Below the pieces are notes generated by a model. That model was not told the DNA's origin. It was given only the letters and a program-made list of their open reading frames with translations, and searched no databases. Positions 9,199-18,529 of a stretch of 64,000 bases of DNA are shown one piece after another; the first letter of the stretch is position 1, and every line of letters starts with the position of its first letter. Origin of the DNA: Pectinophora gossypiella. Its lineage: Eukaryota > Arthropoda > Insecta > Lepidoptera > Gelechiidae. Position numbers and translations under genes: made by a program. Location: assembly GCF_024362695.1 (NCBI RefSeq), contig NC_065424.1, positions 11,015,840 to 11,079,839 on the forward strand, read 5' to 3'.

Positions 9199-9494
9199 TA
9201 TGAATGCATGGCTTCTTTGCTGTTCTGGGAGCAAATAAAAAACATAGAAAACGTTCAGCTGCTTGTCTTCCCGGGCATGTCGTAAAAACCGACAGAGGGA
9301 TTGTGTCCTCTAACATGATGGACTAATGTTATGGGCGATAGGCTGATCCCTTATCACCATAAGGTTCATCATATCCAGCTAACGACATCGTATCAACAGT
9401 GGCTGCAAGTTGTTTTTGATTACTTGTGGCTCTGCCCACCCCATTAGGGATTACGGGCGTGAGTTTATGTATGTATGTATGTATGAATGCATGG
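9199..9494 (+). mobile_element. LINE J, 5'-truncated, with perfect 13-bp target duplication
   Basis: Body 9212-9481 ending in GTAT repeats, flanked by TATGAATGCATGG at 9199-9211 and 9482-9494. The insertion split an I1 LINE tail. It includes CTTGTCTTCCCGGGCATGTC and the GGCTCTGCCCACCCCATTAG tail. Confidence 0.88.
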
Positions 9495-9735
9495 GATTAG
9501 GTGTCTGGGAACTGATATTAGACAGCCAAATTACTGAATTGTATCATTTTATTTTCTTTTATGGTTTTAAAAAAGGAACGCCTAGTGCCCTGTGCCGAGG
9601 TTTTTCTTGCAGATTCTTTTCCCCGGCTATACAGGTTTTGAGAAGCTGCAGTAGTTTAAGGCGGATGAGACGTTCGTTATGTAAAAAATGACGATTCAAA
9701 GTGTATCTATACGTATGTTGCCTACGGAATAAAGA
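9495..9735 (+). mobile_element. LINE I1 3'UTR
   Basis: Holds GCCGAGGTTTTTCTTGCAG, TTTTCCCCGGCTATACAG, GAAGCTGCAGTAGTTTAAGG, GGATGAGACGTTCGTTATG and an AATAAAG polyadenylation-like signal near 9728. It continues from 9180-9211 across the J insertion. An inverted copy is at 24265-24480. Confidence 0.8.
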
Positions 9736-9738
9736 TAT

Positions 9739-9890
9739 TTTTCAGAATCAGAATCATTTATTCAACGTAATTATCATGGATAAACTTGTTGAAGGTCAAT
9801 GTAACATTTTGGAATTTACGTCATTTCGCAAGGTGTTATGGCTGAGGAGAAGAAATGACAAGAAACTGCAACAGCAACACATCTTTTAAA
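9739..9890 (-). mobile_element. LINE I2 3' tail
   Basis: Reverse complement of the tails at 12940-13083 and 57932-58072 (GAGGAGAAGAAATGACAAGA, CAACGTAATTATCATGGATA). The tail is rich in TGATTC repeats. Confidence 0.8.
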
Positions 9891-10197
9891 TCAATGAGGC
9901 TACATTACAAGTTATTTAATAACTAGAGGAACACATTCAATACCAGACATTTTTATCATTTAGGTAATCATTAATCTTATAATAAGCTTTTTTCATAAAG
10001 TAAGCTTCACGTGAGCTTTAAATTTATTCTCTGACAAATTTAAAATATTATCTGGTATTTTATTGTAAAAACGTATACATAATGTTTTGAATTTGAATTC
10101 AGATAGGAAAACGGTAATAAAACCAAGTAATTAATAACTCATTAGTGTAAGTCGGGTATCGGGTTTCGATTAATAAATAAGTAAATAACACACTTAC

Positions 10198-10345
10198 TAA
10201 ATATAAGAGATATGGTCCAGATGACAAAAATGGCGGTCTTGGCTCTTCCAGTAGTGGAGTTGAACTTCAGAGGGAAGCAGATGGCATACCAGCGGTCCAT
10301 TGATATGAAGGTCAGGGTCAGAACTGACACTGTCACCGACACTGA
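10198..10345 (-). CDS. Allatotropin receptor-like GPCR, coding exon 2 (TM3-TM4)
   Basis: Acceptor ttcttttgcag|TCAGTG and donor TTTA|gtaagtgtg bound 148 nt: 49 codons plus one base, entering in phase 0 and leaving in phase 1. It encodes residues 186-234, SVSVTVSVLTLTF.. followed by the DRW motif (residues 202-204) in MDRWYAICFPLKF, intracellular loop 2, and TM4 beginning at about 221 (TAIFVIWTISLIF). DRW in place of DRY is typical of the orexin/allatotropin receptor group. The frame joins exon 1 directly (..YFQ|SVSV..). A second, damaged copy of the 3' half of this exon occurs at 30058-30113. Confidence 0.88.
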
Positions 10346-10464
10346 CTGCAAAAGAAGAAACAACAATTAGTTCAACATTCATTTCATTACAAACAGAACC
10401 ATCTACAATACCATCTATATATGTATACCTAGTTAAGTGGTTTTTTTTTTGTAATTATTTCTTT

Positions 10465-10670
10465 TTATTTTGGTGCAATAAAGTATAATACTAATAAAAC
10501 ACTTTATTGCACACAAATTTACAAAATGTTTACAGGATAAACTTATTCTAAGAAAAAGCGGCAAAGGCAATGGCGGCCTTATCGCTAAGAGCAATCTCTT
10601 CCAGACAACCATCGTCAAAGGATATAGTACATTTGTACAACTGCAGTGTAGCGCGCAATTAAGTAAAATA
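10465..10670 (-). mobile_element. LINE H 3' tail
   Basis: AAACACTTTATTGCACACAA, TTTACAGGATAAACTTATTC, GCGGCCTTATCGCTAAGAGC, ATCTCTTCCAGACAACC. As mRNA it would end ..CAATAAAGT. Immediately upstream of exon 2's acceptor. Confidence 0.8.
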
Positions 10671-10679
10671 ATTATAATA

Positions 10680-11610
10680 GACACATTTTATATAATATAC
10701 ACAATCATATATATTAAATATATATATTACACAGACTATAAATATATACATACATTGGTACACATAAGTAAAAATAAAATATTAGTTGCAAGACGATGAT
10801 TTGGCCAAGGAAAAATAGTGAAGTTTAGTTTTGAATATAGCCAATGACTTCGAATGCCTGAAACTCGTATCAGAAGGCAAATCATTTCACAAGTGCTTGG
10901 ACTTCTCGGTAAAAGAATCTCTGTAGTATCCAGACCTTGAGAAAGGAGCCTTCAGCACATTTTCCGTCCGCGAACGAAGTCACGAGAACAGTAGCTACCT
11001 AAGAACTGGAAACGTTCCTTATATTTGTATTTGTATCTACAATTTTAAGAAGACATCCTGTCTTTCGGTCGCACCAGCTGTGCGCCCGTGGCATCTATCT
11101 ATAATAATAACTCTGCGTTAGTGACTTTATGATTATTTTTTTTTCCTCGTGTGGATTGTGACGGTTATTGAGTTGCCAAAGGCCAAACAATAATACAAGA
11201 ATATCAATGCTCTGACATGACTCGTGTACTGGCTATAGTGTGTAGTCATCATCATTTATTCATGAGCCACGCTTTTGTCGAAGTAGCATTCTCCATTATC
11301 TATTATTATTGTCTTTCATTGGTCAATAAATGATCATGACTATAATATAATATGACATATATAATTATAATGTATACATCATTGTCATTGTATATGATAT
11401 ATACAGGAAAAAGGGTCAGTTTGGCGGTGCAGAGGGGCAACGTGGCCAGTGTTCTGGGGACTTTGCCTCGATGTGGTGAGCTGGAGGACATTTTTTATTT
11501 ATAGCTTTTTATCCCTTTTTTATGTTTTGATTTTAATAATATGTGTGTTGATACAATTGTAGTTGGATGGAATGTACTTGTTTATGTATTTTTATTTAAT
11601 AAATAATTTA
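10680..11610. other. Intron 1 sequence without a gene
   Basis: AT-rich with ATATAT runs at 10690-10760. One patch (10820-11060, caaatcatttcacaagtgct.., ggtaaaagaatctctgtag) may be an old LINE 3'UTR but matches nothing else here. No exon seen. Confidence 0.4.
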
Positions 11611-11619
11611 TTTGTATAT

Positions 11620-12075
11620 ATAGGATGTTAGTGACATCGTAACGAAAACTTTGAGGAACGATTCAGACCATGGAACTGAAAATACTTAATTAAAAAAACA
11701 CAAAAAATGGCACGAATGTTTCGACAGCGAATTCCACTTGATATCAACCCAGAATCATGGTCTGACTCATCCCTCTCAGTAGTCGATACAATGTCATTAA
11801 TACCCACATGTACTTATATGGCTACCTGTACGGTCACGAGCATTAATATGTATACACATTGGTACCATGTCACATTAACTTTTTTGACAAATTGAACTGT
11901 AAGTCTCACTAAATGTCAAATACGTTAGTACGACAGAGTCCTAAAGTGGGTACATTATATTGCTCATGACTGTACATACTTGTACAGGGTGTAAGTGACA
12001 TCGTAACGAATACTGAGAGGGATGATATAGCTTATGATTCTGAGTTGATATCAAGAGGGTTTTTCATCTTAAAAG
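11620..12075. mobile_element. Composite D dimer, inverted, with a mariner-like MITE in the spacer
   Basis: D arms at 11620-11800 and 11985-12075. The spacer CATGTACTTATATGGCTACC matches, in reverse, the spacer at about 5935-5960. MITE U occupies 11831-11972 in the spacer. Confidence 0.75.
11831..11972. mobile_element. MITE U, TA-flanked (Tc1/mariner-like)
   Basis: Ends CGGTCACGAGCATTAATATG and, reversed, CAGTCATGAGCAATATAATG, flanked by TA at 11829-11830 and 11973-11974. 142 bp, no transposase. Other copies: 35172-35299 and 57076-57222. Confidence 0.8.
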
Positions 12076-12287
12076 TATAGAACTGAAAATATACAGATAT
12101 AGATATGTGATACATCATCGTATCTATGATTTGGGGTTATGGATTTATCAGGTTGATGGTAGGCCCCAGCAACTATTGCGTCTGGGTTATTCAGCAGTCA
12201 AAGGCCCCAGACAAGTCTGATTACAACGACTTAACTTTATTTTCTTAGGACAAAGTCTATTTTAGACAACGATCAATAGATAGTCTC

Positions 12288-12610
12288 CTAAATCAAAGAT
12301 AAATTATGAAATTCTGATTACTAAGTAAAAACAGATACAAACATGAGTAAAACGTTTTCTTTTTTTTTATTTGACTACCTTATGAATTTTAATAAAGAAA
12401 AATTTAATATTATGACACGTTTTTCTATGGCATCACCGGTTGCTTTTTCATAGTAATTTCAATCATACAATCAATCAATAATACTTTATTGCACAACAAC
12501 ATATATATATACAAAGGACATAAACAAACGAATAAAACATAAGCACAATAGGCAGCCAATAATTTCATGTTTTGACGTTTAGTAAAATGTAACTAATTTG
12601 ACTAGTTAGA
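12288..12610 (+). repeat. S dispersed repeat interrupted by a LINE H tail
   Basis: S sequence at both ends (ATAAATTATGAAATTCTGAT.., ..AACTAATTTGACTAGTTAG). An H tail with CAATCAATCAATAATAC and TTTATTGCACAAC occupies about 12470-12560. Confidence 0.75.
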
Positions 12611-12939
12611 GACTAGCCTATTCTTAAAATAAGACTATTTATATCCTTGTCAATATGACACTCCCATGCTGTCATCTCTGACTATTAGGGTGTGGCCACA
12701 CAGACGTTGTCCATGCGTTACGACGTCGCAACGCTTTGTTTACAACGCACGCGCGCTCGCATTGAGTGGACGCGTTAGTTACTGCTGGAAGTAAGTACAT
12801 AGGGCTTCTAGCGGCTCAATACGAGACGCGACATTGCAATGCTGTCATTACTTTAGAACTAATACGGTTTTTATTGGCATGATTTGTTGTAGATTAGTCG
12901 ATTAACTATCCTCTAGTTATAAAATAATTTGTAATGATT

Positions 12940-13083
12940 TAAAAAAGTTGCTGTTGCAGTTTCTTGTCGTTTCTTCTCTTCAGCCATAACACCTCGCGAA
13001 ATGACGTAGATTCAAAAATGTTAAATTGACCTTCAACAAGTTTATCTATGAAAATTACGTTGAATAAATGATTCCGATTCTAC
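12940..13083 (+). mobile_element. LINE I2 3' tail
   Basis: TTGCTGTTGCAGTTTCTTGT, CAGCCATAACACCTCGCGAA, ACGTTGAATAAATGATTC. Includes an AATAAA signal. Confidence 0.8.
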
Positions 13084-13312
13084 AAGGTCGAATAAATGAG
13101 CGCAGAAAACTCAGCCTGTATAAAATGTAGGACATTTAACAGGTCTAAGGATGCGCAGTAGAACTAACAGTTACTATGATTTTTGTTTTTATAGCACTTC
13201 TAATCCTTTACAACAAAATATAATGCCTCAGATGGCGCTATGTCGCCATTACAATCCTCCACACTTTATCTCTAAATGATTCACTTATGTGTTACGCGTT
13301 GGTCTTTTTTTT

Positions 13313-13408
13313 TACGTGACTTATTGTAGATTTGCCGCAGATGGTATTAACTACTTGGCCGGACAAATGAGGAGCGCAAAAGGCTCTCACCCGGTTAGTT
13401 AGACCCTA
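13313..13408 (-). mobile_element. Retroposon E 3' fragment
   Basis: TGACTTATTGTAGATTTGCC, CTACTTGGCCGGACAAATGA, GGCTCTCACCCGGTT. T-run at its left end is the A-tail of the minus-strand element. Confidence 0.8.
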
Positions 13409-13701
13409 TAGTAACATAATATGACATCAATGATATCACCTCATGACGTTGATAAATTAACCCAAAACCCAAATCATGTAACGAAAAAAAAATAAACTTC
13501 AACACGTAAGCATAGAATAAAGAATAATACGTATAGAACGGCAACTCTCCACTCCCCACCAGCGGCTGAGCCATGCTTACCCCACCCCCCTCGGTCTTAC
13601 TTAAGTTTTCAATCGTATGGGAGTCAAGACGTCACACACACAGTGTGTAGTAACTGTGTAAAACGAGGATTGTATGAAGTGTGTAGGGTGTGACCTACGA
13701 C

Positions 13702-13799
13702 TAAGGCCGCACAAACGATGGTGCGTTGTACGTTGTGAGTTTGTGATGTACTATCGCACCGCACACACCGCACAACGCACCGTGTGGCCCCACCCTTAC
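13702..13799. repeat. Short palindromic element
   Basis: TAAGGCCGCACAAACGATGG..GTGCGTTGT at left pairs with ACAACGCACCGTGTGGCCCC.. at right over about 45 bp with small mismatches; the loop is short. Likely a MITE end pair. A related GTGTGGCCACACAGACG patch is at about 12690. Confidence 0.65.
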
Positions 13800-14029
13800 T
13801 GGAATCGCCTAACGTAAGCAGTAGCAACTAACACGTAAGTGCTAAAGCTAATAATTACAAACTGTTCGTCTCATTATTCCGATTCTAGGAAGCGAAGTGG
13901 TTCGAGAAATAAATTCCAACTCTGTTTAAGTTTATATAGGTTTATAACTCCGCAAGTTATGTAAATTTAGTAATGTTGGTATGTAATTATACACTGAACC
14001 GGAAGCCGGTGTAAAAACAGAACGCTCTT

Positions 14030-14145
14030 AGCTGAATGTGGAGGAAGCAAGAGAAGTGTGTCAGGATCGAAGCAGATGGAATTCTATAGTCTCTGCTTAC
14101 CCCGGTGGGAAATAGGCGTGAGTTTATGTATGTGTATGTATGTTA
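14030..14145 (+). mobile_element. LINE K 3' end
   Basis: Codes for ..EEAREVCQDRSRWNSIVSAY-type sequence and ends TAGGCGTGAGTTTATGTATG. The fullest copy is at 44826-45215. Confidence 0.8.
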
Positions 14146-14214
14146 GCTGAATACCTTCACGGGAATGTCGAAGAAACATATAGGAATCGTGTCATATTCA
14201 ACATCATAATCCCT

Positions 14215-14470
14215 AGCATTATCCCGTTTTTCACGAGGTCCGCTTACCTAACCTGAAGATTTGACAGGTCCGATTTTTTACAGAAGCGACTGCCTATCTG
14301 ACTTTCCAACCCGCGAAAGGATAACCAGCCCATGCATTTCTCGGGTATGTGGGTTTCCTCACGATGTTTTCCTTCACCGCTGAGCACGTGATAATCATTT
14401 ATGATCCAAACATGAATTCGAAACAAATCGGACAATCATTGGTTTAGGCCTGTGCTGGATTCGAACCTGC
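14215..14470 (-). mobile_element. SINE-F
   Basis: ATTATCCCGTTTTTCACGAG through CACGTGATAATCATTTATGA to CTGGATTCGAACCTGC (box B). The head's box A side is lost. Confidence 0.85.
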
Positions 14471-14639
14471 TTCTTGGCTCTTGACCTTTGGTTTTGTTCT
14501 TTTGTCCAATCCAGCATGATGGACGATATTATGTGGGCGCTGGGTTCTTCTTCTTTGCGAGTCGATGGCGATCGAAATTAAATTTTTGCTGACCAATAAT
14601 TGGCCACGCTTACAGTATTGTCAGTGGCTTCGTAAAGGT

Positions 14640-14880
14640 CTTAGGTGAAGGTGTTAGGGCACTTAGGACAGCACAAAAGGTGAGCCATAATCAACTCCGC
14701 CAACTGACCTTCCAAATTAGGTCACATCATCATCATCATCAGCCGTATGACGCCCACTGCTGGGCATAGGCCTCCCCCAAGGATCTCCACGACGATCGGT
14801 CCTTTAATTAGGTCACATACCTAAACGCAATTCCCGGGAATGTGGGAGCAACCTTCATCTACTTCTAATGACAATATTAA
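14640..14880 (-). mobile_element. SINE-F-like fragment with a 78-bp SINE tail inside
   Basis: F-like sequence (CAACTGACCTTCCAAATTAG, GGGAATGTGGGA) is interrupted by 14728-14805, a SINE tail on the minus strand (GCCCACTGCTGGGCATAGGC, ATGATGATG tail). AATTAGGTCACAT is repeated exactly at 14715-14727 and 14806-14818. Confidence 0.8.
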
Positions 14881-14919
14881 ATTCATTTAGACCCTGACTT
14901 CATACTATATTTTTTTACA

Positions 14920-15222
14920 TTCTTCTATCGTGTGGGGTGTGAGGTAGAATACCAACCTCAACAACCCTGGTGTCAGGGTTACTATTGTGCATTGAGGCTC
15001 ATGTAACGACTACTTACTTAGATTAGTAAGTAGTAACCGGGACCAACGGCTTAACGTGCCTTCCAAAGCACGGATCATCTTTCAGACAATCAGGTGATTA
15101 GCCTGTAATGTCCTAACCAAACTAAGAATCACAAAGTGATTATTGTGATATGTCCTCACCGGGATTCGACCCCTGGACCTCGGGATCGTGAGCCCAACGC
15201 TCAACCAGTAGACCATGGAGGT
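14920..15222 (-). mobile_element. SINE-A, near full length
   Basis: TTCTATCGTGTGGGGTGTGA at left; TTAACGTGCCTTCCAAAGCA core; GGGATTCGACCCCTGGACC box B and CTCAACCAGTAGACCATGGA box A at right. Confidence 0.88.
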
Positions 15223-15234
15223 CATTTTTTTATA

Positions 15235-15425
15235 TAACATAGCATCACGCCTCTAGTCTCGAAGGGGTAAGCAGACGAGAGGGGTAAAAACGAGTCTATA
15301 GTCATTACCGGGACACATATCCTGGAAACCGCGTGATATCATTTATCTGTGATCCAAACATGCATATAAAGTCTTAAAGTCGAATTCAGTAGTTGCCCTA
15401 GCCGGGATTCAAACCCGTGACGAAC
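15235..15425 (-). mobile_element. SINE-like sequence related to F
   Basis: CATAGCATCACGCCTCTAGT, TCATTTATCTGTGATCCAAA, CCGGGATTCAAACCCGTGAC (box B-like). A more distant F-type element. Confidence 0.5.
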
Positions 15426-15674
15426 TTTTTTTTAATGGCAAAAAGATACTTTACAAATCAATCTAGCAGATAATCAAATTTAACTTTAAAATACGCCAAA
15501 CGTAAATAAAAGTGACGTAAAGATGAATCTTATAGAAAAATAAATTGGATTATAAAAACCTTTTACAAGTCAAAAAAAAATCTTTTAAATGCCAGTTATT
15601 TTTATCTGGAAAAAGAAACGCAATAAACAGACCTCTGAGGGACTGTTTACTTTCTTTTTGGCTGACTGATCTTG

Positions 15675-16010
15675 AATAGCCTCCGTGGTCTAGTAGTTAG
15701 AGCGTTAGGCTCACGATCTAGAGGTCCGGGATCGATTCCCGATGGGGACAATGTTAAAATCACTTTGTGAGACTGTCCTTTGTTCGGTAAGGACTTTTCA
15801 GGCTTGAATCACCAGATTGTCCGAAAAAGTAAGATGATTCCATGCTTCGGAGGGCACGTTAAGCCGTTGGTCTCGGCTATTAGCCGTAAAAACACCTCCA
15901 CCAACCCGCATTGAAGCAGCGTTGTGGAGTATGCTCCATACCCCCTCCGGTTGATTGAAGGGAGGCCTGTGCCCAGTAGTGGGACTTATATAGGCTGTTT
16001 ATGATTATGT
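15675..16010 (+). mobile_element. SINE-B, near full length
   Basis: tRNA-like head GCCTCCGTGGTCTAGTAGTT (box A) and GGGATCGATTCCCGATG (box B), core GCTTCGGAGGGCACGTTAAG, tail CCAGTAGTGGGACTTATATA. Reference form for family B. Confidence 0.9.
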
Positions 16011-16039
16011 ATGTTTATGATTTTGAATGAAAGAATATA

Positions 16040-16330
16040 TATACAGGGTAAGTAGATACTATAGAATTCCATTTGCTTCGATCCTGACACATTTCTCTTG
16101 CTTTCTCCACAATCATCAATTCATACACACACGCCGGTTCACAGTAGATCTTACTAAACCTTTTCTAAGGACATCTCCAATTTGGTCAATTAACGTCCTT
16201 CTAGGTCTTCCTCTGGCAGCCTTACCATCATCCTTCGCTTTATATAATGTTTTCATAATCCTATTGTCCTTCATCCGATATACGTGTCCAAATAAACTTA
16301 ACATTCCCTTCTAAATCTTAGTCACTATAT
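16040..16330 (-). pseudogene. LINE K ORF C-terminus
   Basis: The minus strand encodes LFGHVYRMKDNRIMKTLYKA.. then ARGRPRRTLIDQIGDVLRKG, homologous to the copy at 44829-45194. The C-terminal continuation falls outside the frame. 5'-truncated retrotransposon remnant. Confidence 0.85.
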
Positions 16331-16387
16331 GGTCACATCTCTCTCTTATCACACTGTTCCTTCATCTATGTGTCCAAGCCAACTTAA

Positions 16388-16686
16388 CATCATCATCATC
16401 ATCACCAGCCCATTAACGTCCCCACTACTGGGGCACAGGCCTTCCCTATGGATGGATAGGGAGATCGGGCCTTAAACCACCACGCGGGCCCAGTGCGGAT
16501 TGGTGGTTATTAACGACTGCTAATGCAGCCGGGACCAACGGCTTAACGTGCCTTCCGGAGCACGGAGGAGCTCGAGATGAAAACTTTTTTTTTGTGGTCA
16601 CCCATCCTATGACCGGCCTTTGCGAAAGTTGCTTAACTTCAACAATCGCAGACCGAACGCGTTAACCGCTGCGCCACCGAGCTCCT
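16388..16686 (-). mobile_element. SINE-C, full length
   Basis: (ATC)n tail at left, CCCATTAACGTCCCCACTAC, GGGCCCAGTGCGGATTGG, core, then on the minus strand the 5S-like GGATGGGTGACC and tRNA-like GTGGCGCAGCGGTTAACGCG head, ending GAGCTCCTC. Confidence 0.9.
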
Positions 16687-16979
16687 CACTGCTGAGCTGT
16701 TCTTTACGTAGTATTATTCCTTATCATATCAGATATCAAAATATTAGATATCAATATCATAATCCATTGCTACATAGACTAATTCAATTTGTCTTATTAC
16801 TTAACATTAAATTGTTTGTTCCAATATTGTTCCAAATTGTCATAAACAAGGTCCTTTATTGTTTCAAATTGATTGGCAAAGTTTCTATTAATCAAAGTAA
16901 TAAATGGAGGCGGCGCGCGGCGGTTGTTCTTAGTTTAAAGTCACAGTTATTAATTTATCTTAAGTATAGTTTTCACTGA

Positions 16980-17297
16980 CAGCCTCCGTGGTCTAGTGGT
17001 TCGAGAGTTAGGCTCACGATCTGGAGGTCCGGGTTCGATTCCCGATGGGGACATTGTCGAAATCGCTTTGTGAGACTGTCCTTTGTTTGGTAAGGACTTT
17101 TCAGGCTTGAATCACCCGATTGTCCGAAAAAGTAAGATGATTCCGTGCTTCGGAGAGCACGTTAAGCCGTTGGTCCCGGCTATGAGCCGTAAAAACACCC
17201 CGCAGTGGAGCAGCTTGGTGGAGTTTGCTCCATACCCCCTCCGGTTGATTGAGGGGAGGCCTGTGCCCAGCAGTGAGACGTATATAGGCTGATTATG
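16980..17297 (+). mobile_element. SINE-B, full length
   Basis: GCCTCCGTGGTCTAGTGGTT.., GGGTTCGATTCCCGATGG.., tail CCCAGCAGTGAGACGTATAT. Confidence 0.9.
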
Positions 17298-17309
17298 TTA
17301 TGTATATAG

Positions 17310-17480
17310 TTTTCACTAACATAGTTGGCTCGACCATGCTAGACGGCGATATGGCTCACCGCCTCACACACACACTCACACACACAGAGAGAGAGAGAGA
17401 GAGAGAAAGAGAAAGCCCAGTGACGTAACGTTACCTAAACCATCTTACGATAGATGTACAATCAGAAAGCATAAGTTCAG
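17310..17480 (+). mobile_element. Retroposon N with CA/GA microsatellite
   Basis: AGTTGGCTCGACCATGCTAG, ACGGCGATATGGCTCACCGC, then (CA)n and (GA)n at 17365-17415, then CATCTTACGATAGATGTAC. Family N recurs at 25800, 28780, 43880 and 48105. Confidence 0.75.
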
Positions 17481-17487
17481 TCACTGA

Positions 17488-17690
17488 GCCGAGCGAATTA
17501 TTTGTAAACAGTAGTGAAATTATGAACCATTACTTGTCATAATTATAAAATTTATGTTTTTGTAGGTGTTTTCGGTCTATTACAGAAACGACAAGTAACC
17601 AGGAGGTCTTAAGTGCAACCAGTTGTTTTACTTTGCAAGAAACTGATTGGACTTTTGCAGCTTATTGTACCTCAGCGTGAGATGTAGCTG
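17488..17690 (+). repeat. P3 dispersed repeat, intact copy
   Basis: Uninterrupted version of the 4832 copy. It lies about 80 bp beyond the donor of receptor coding exon 1, at the start of intron 1. Confidence 0.8.
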
Positions 17691-17772
17691 TTCATTCATA
17701 TACATATAACAGGCATATCAGATTAAATAGCTGTAGCCTTGTGGCCATAGTATTAAATACAACTTTACTCAC

Positions 17773-18327
17773 CTGAAAATACAGCAGCATCTTGCAGAGC
17801 ACGTCACCAAAGAACCAGGTTTCTGTGACATCCCAGAGTACGGTAGGAGGCATACACAGAAGCAGTACTAAGAAATCAGCCACAGCTAAATTTACTATGA
17901 AATAATTAGTCACTGTTCGCATTGTGTGATTTCTATACACAGCAACACAAACTAGAGCATTTCCAACTAAACCCATGACAAAAACAGCAGTGTGTGTAGC
18001 AATTAGTACCCATTCGTAAGTCTGTGGGTATATATAATCGTTCAACATTGACACGTAATCTTCTTCTGTCAAATTGCAGAATTGGGCGTCGCCTACGCAT
18101 TCGGGGATGTTCCCTTCTTCGTTTTCAGATGCGCTTGTGTTTTGTTTCGCAACGGTTTCATTGTTAAAAAGATCTTCATTTGTTTTCTCATAAATTTCCA
18201 CATCTGTATTGACTGTGTCTGTGAGATCTGTCCTTTCATAATTATCAGTGGCTGCTAAGTTTAAACTAATATTTACAAGTAGAATAATGCTAGTGACTAG
18301 AATATTTTTCACTGTTTTGGTATGCAT
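17773..18327 (-). CDS. Allatotropin receptor-like GPCR, coding exon 1 (signal peptide to start of TM3)
   Basis: Encodes residues 1-185. The start at 18327 (MHTKTVKN) gives a typical signal peptide: a basic n-region, a hydrophobic stretch at about 9-20 and a cleavable-looking end near LAATDN. Residues 27-104 form a long acidic ectodomain with N-glycosylation sequons at N56, N63 and N85 and two cysteines at 77 and 84. TM1 is about 105-131 with the class A G-N pair at 122-123. TM2 is about 140-163 with LAVAD at 147-151. The ETWFFGDVLCK segment carries the WxFG motif and the TM3 cysteine C178. The exon ends ..LLYFQ with CAG|gtgagt, phase 0. The segment MRTVTNYFIVNLAVADF fits allatotropin/orexin-type receptors better than SIFamide or trissin receptors. 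The neighbouring sequence on both sides is repeats. Confidence 0.88.
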
Positions 18328-18374
18328 TTCGATGGCTTTAGTGCTCGGAACTTTTTTGATACTGTTGTGCGTAT
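18328..18374 (-). other. 5'UTR segment of the receptor gene with upstream splice acceptor
   Basis: Reading the minus strand, a pyrimidine-rich tract ending in tttgtttcag directly precedes base 18374, a strong 3' splice site. The 47 bases from there to the ATG at 18327 are therefore UTR. The open frame continues upstream to a Met at 18393, but those codons (MFFFVSD) are the polypyrimidine tract itself and are unlikely to be in the mRNA. An upstream non-coding exon must exist at higher coordinates; I could not identify it. Confidence 0.7.
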
Positions 18375-18529
18375 CTGAAACAAAAAAGAACACATTGAAT
18401 TTTTATCCGGCTAAGTAGTTAATGTCCTATGCGGCAAATCCCGTATAAAAATCAAATTCAATTCAGAGAAGGGATAAAATTAAAACGATGTTAAAAACAG
18501 ATTAAGTACTGTATCACCTAAAATATAAA

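Larger units (their letters stand above)
344..18374 (-). other. Allatotropin-receptor-like GPCR gene, partial (four coding exons plus 5'UTR part)
   Basis: Gene span assembled by eye from four minus-strand exons: 18374-17773 (UTR and coding), 10345-10198, 4661-4520 and 456-344. Every junction has AG acceptors and GT donors (gtgagt or gtaagt) and compatible phases 0, 1, 2. Coding lengths are 555+148+142+113=958 nt, giving 319 residues plus one base of the next codon. The product starts with a signal peptide, has TM1 to TM5, the DRW variant of the DRY motif, and ends in intracellular loop 3. TM6, TM7 and the C-tail lie left of the window, because bases 1-215 are a LINE tail and hold no acceptor-plus-TM6 exon. 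Family knowledge: insect allatotropin receptors are Gq-type, orexin-receptor-like, and in moths respond to the peptide that stimulates juvenile hormone synthesis. The family call is strong; the exact orthologue is inferred. Confidence 0.85.

Noticed and set aside
18328..18393. Upstream in-frame Met at 18393 as the receptor start
   Set aside because: The extra codons are the polypyrimidine tract and AG of a splice acceptor, and the longer form spoils the signal peptide.
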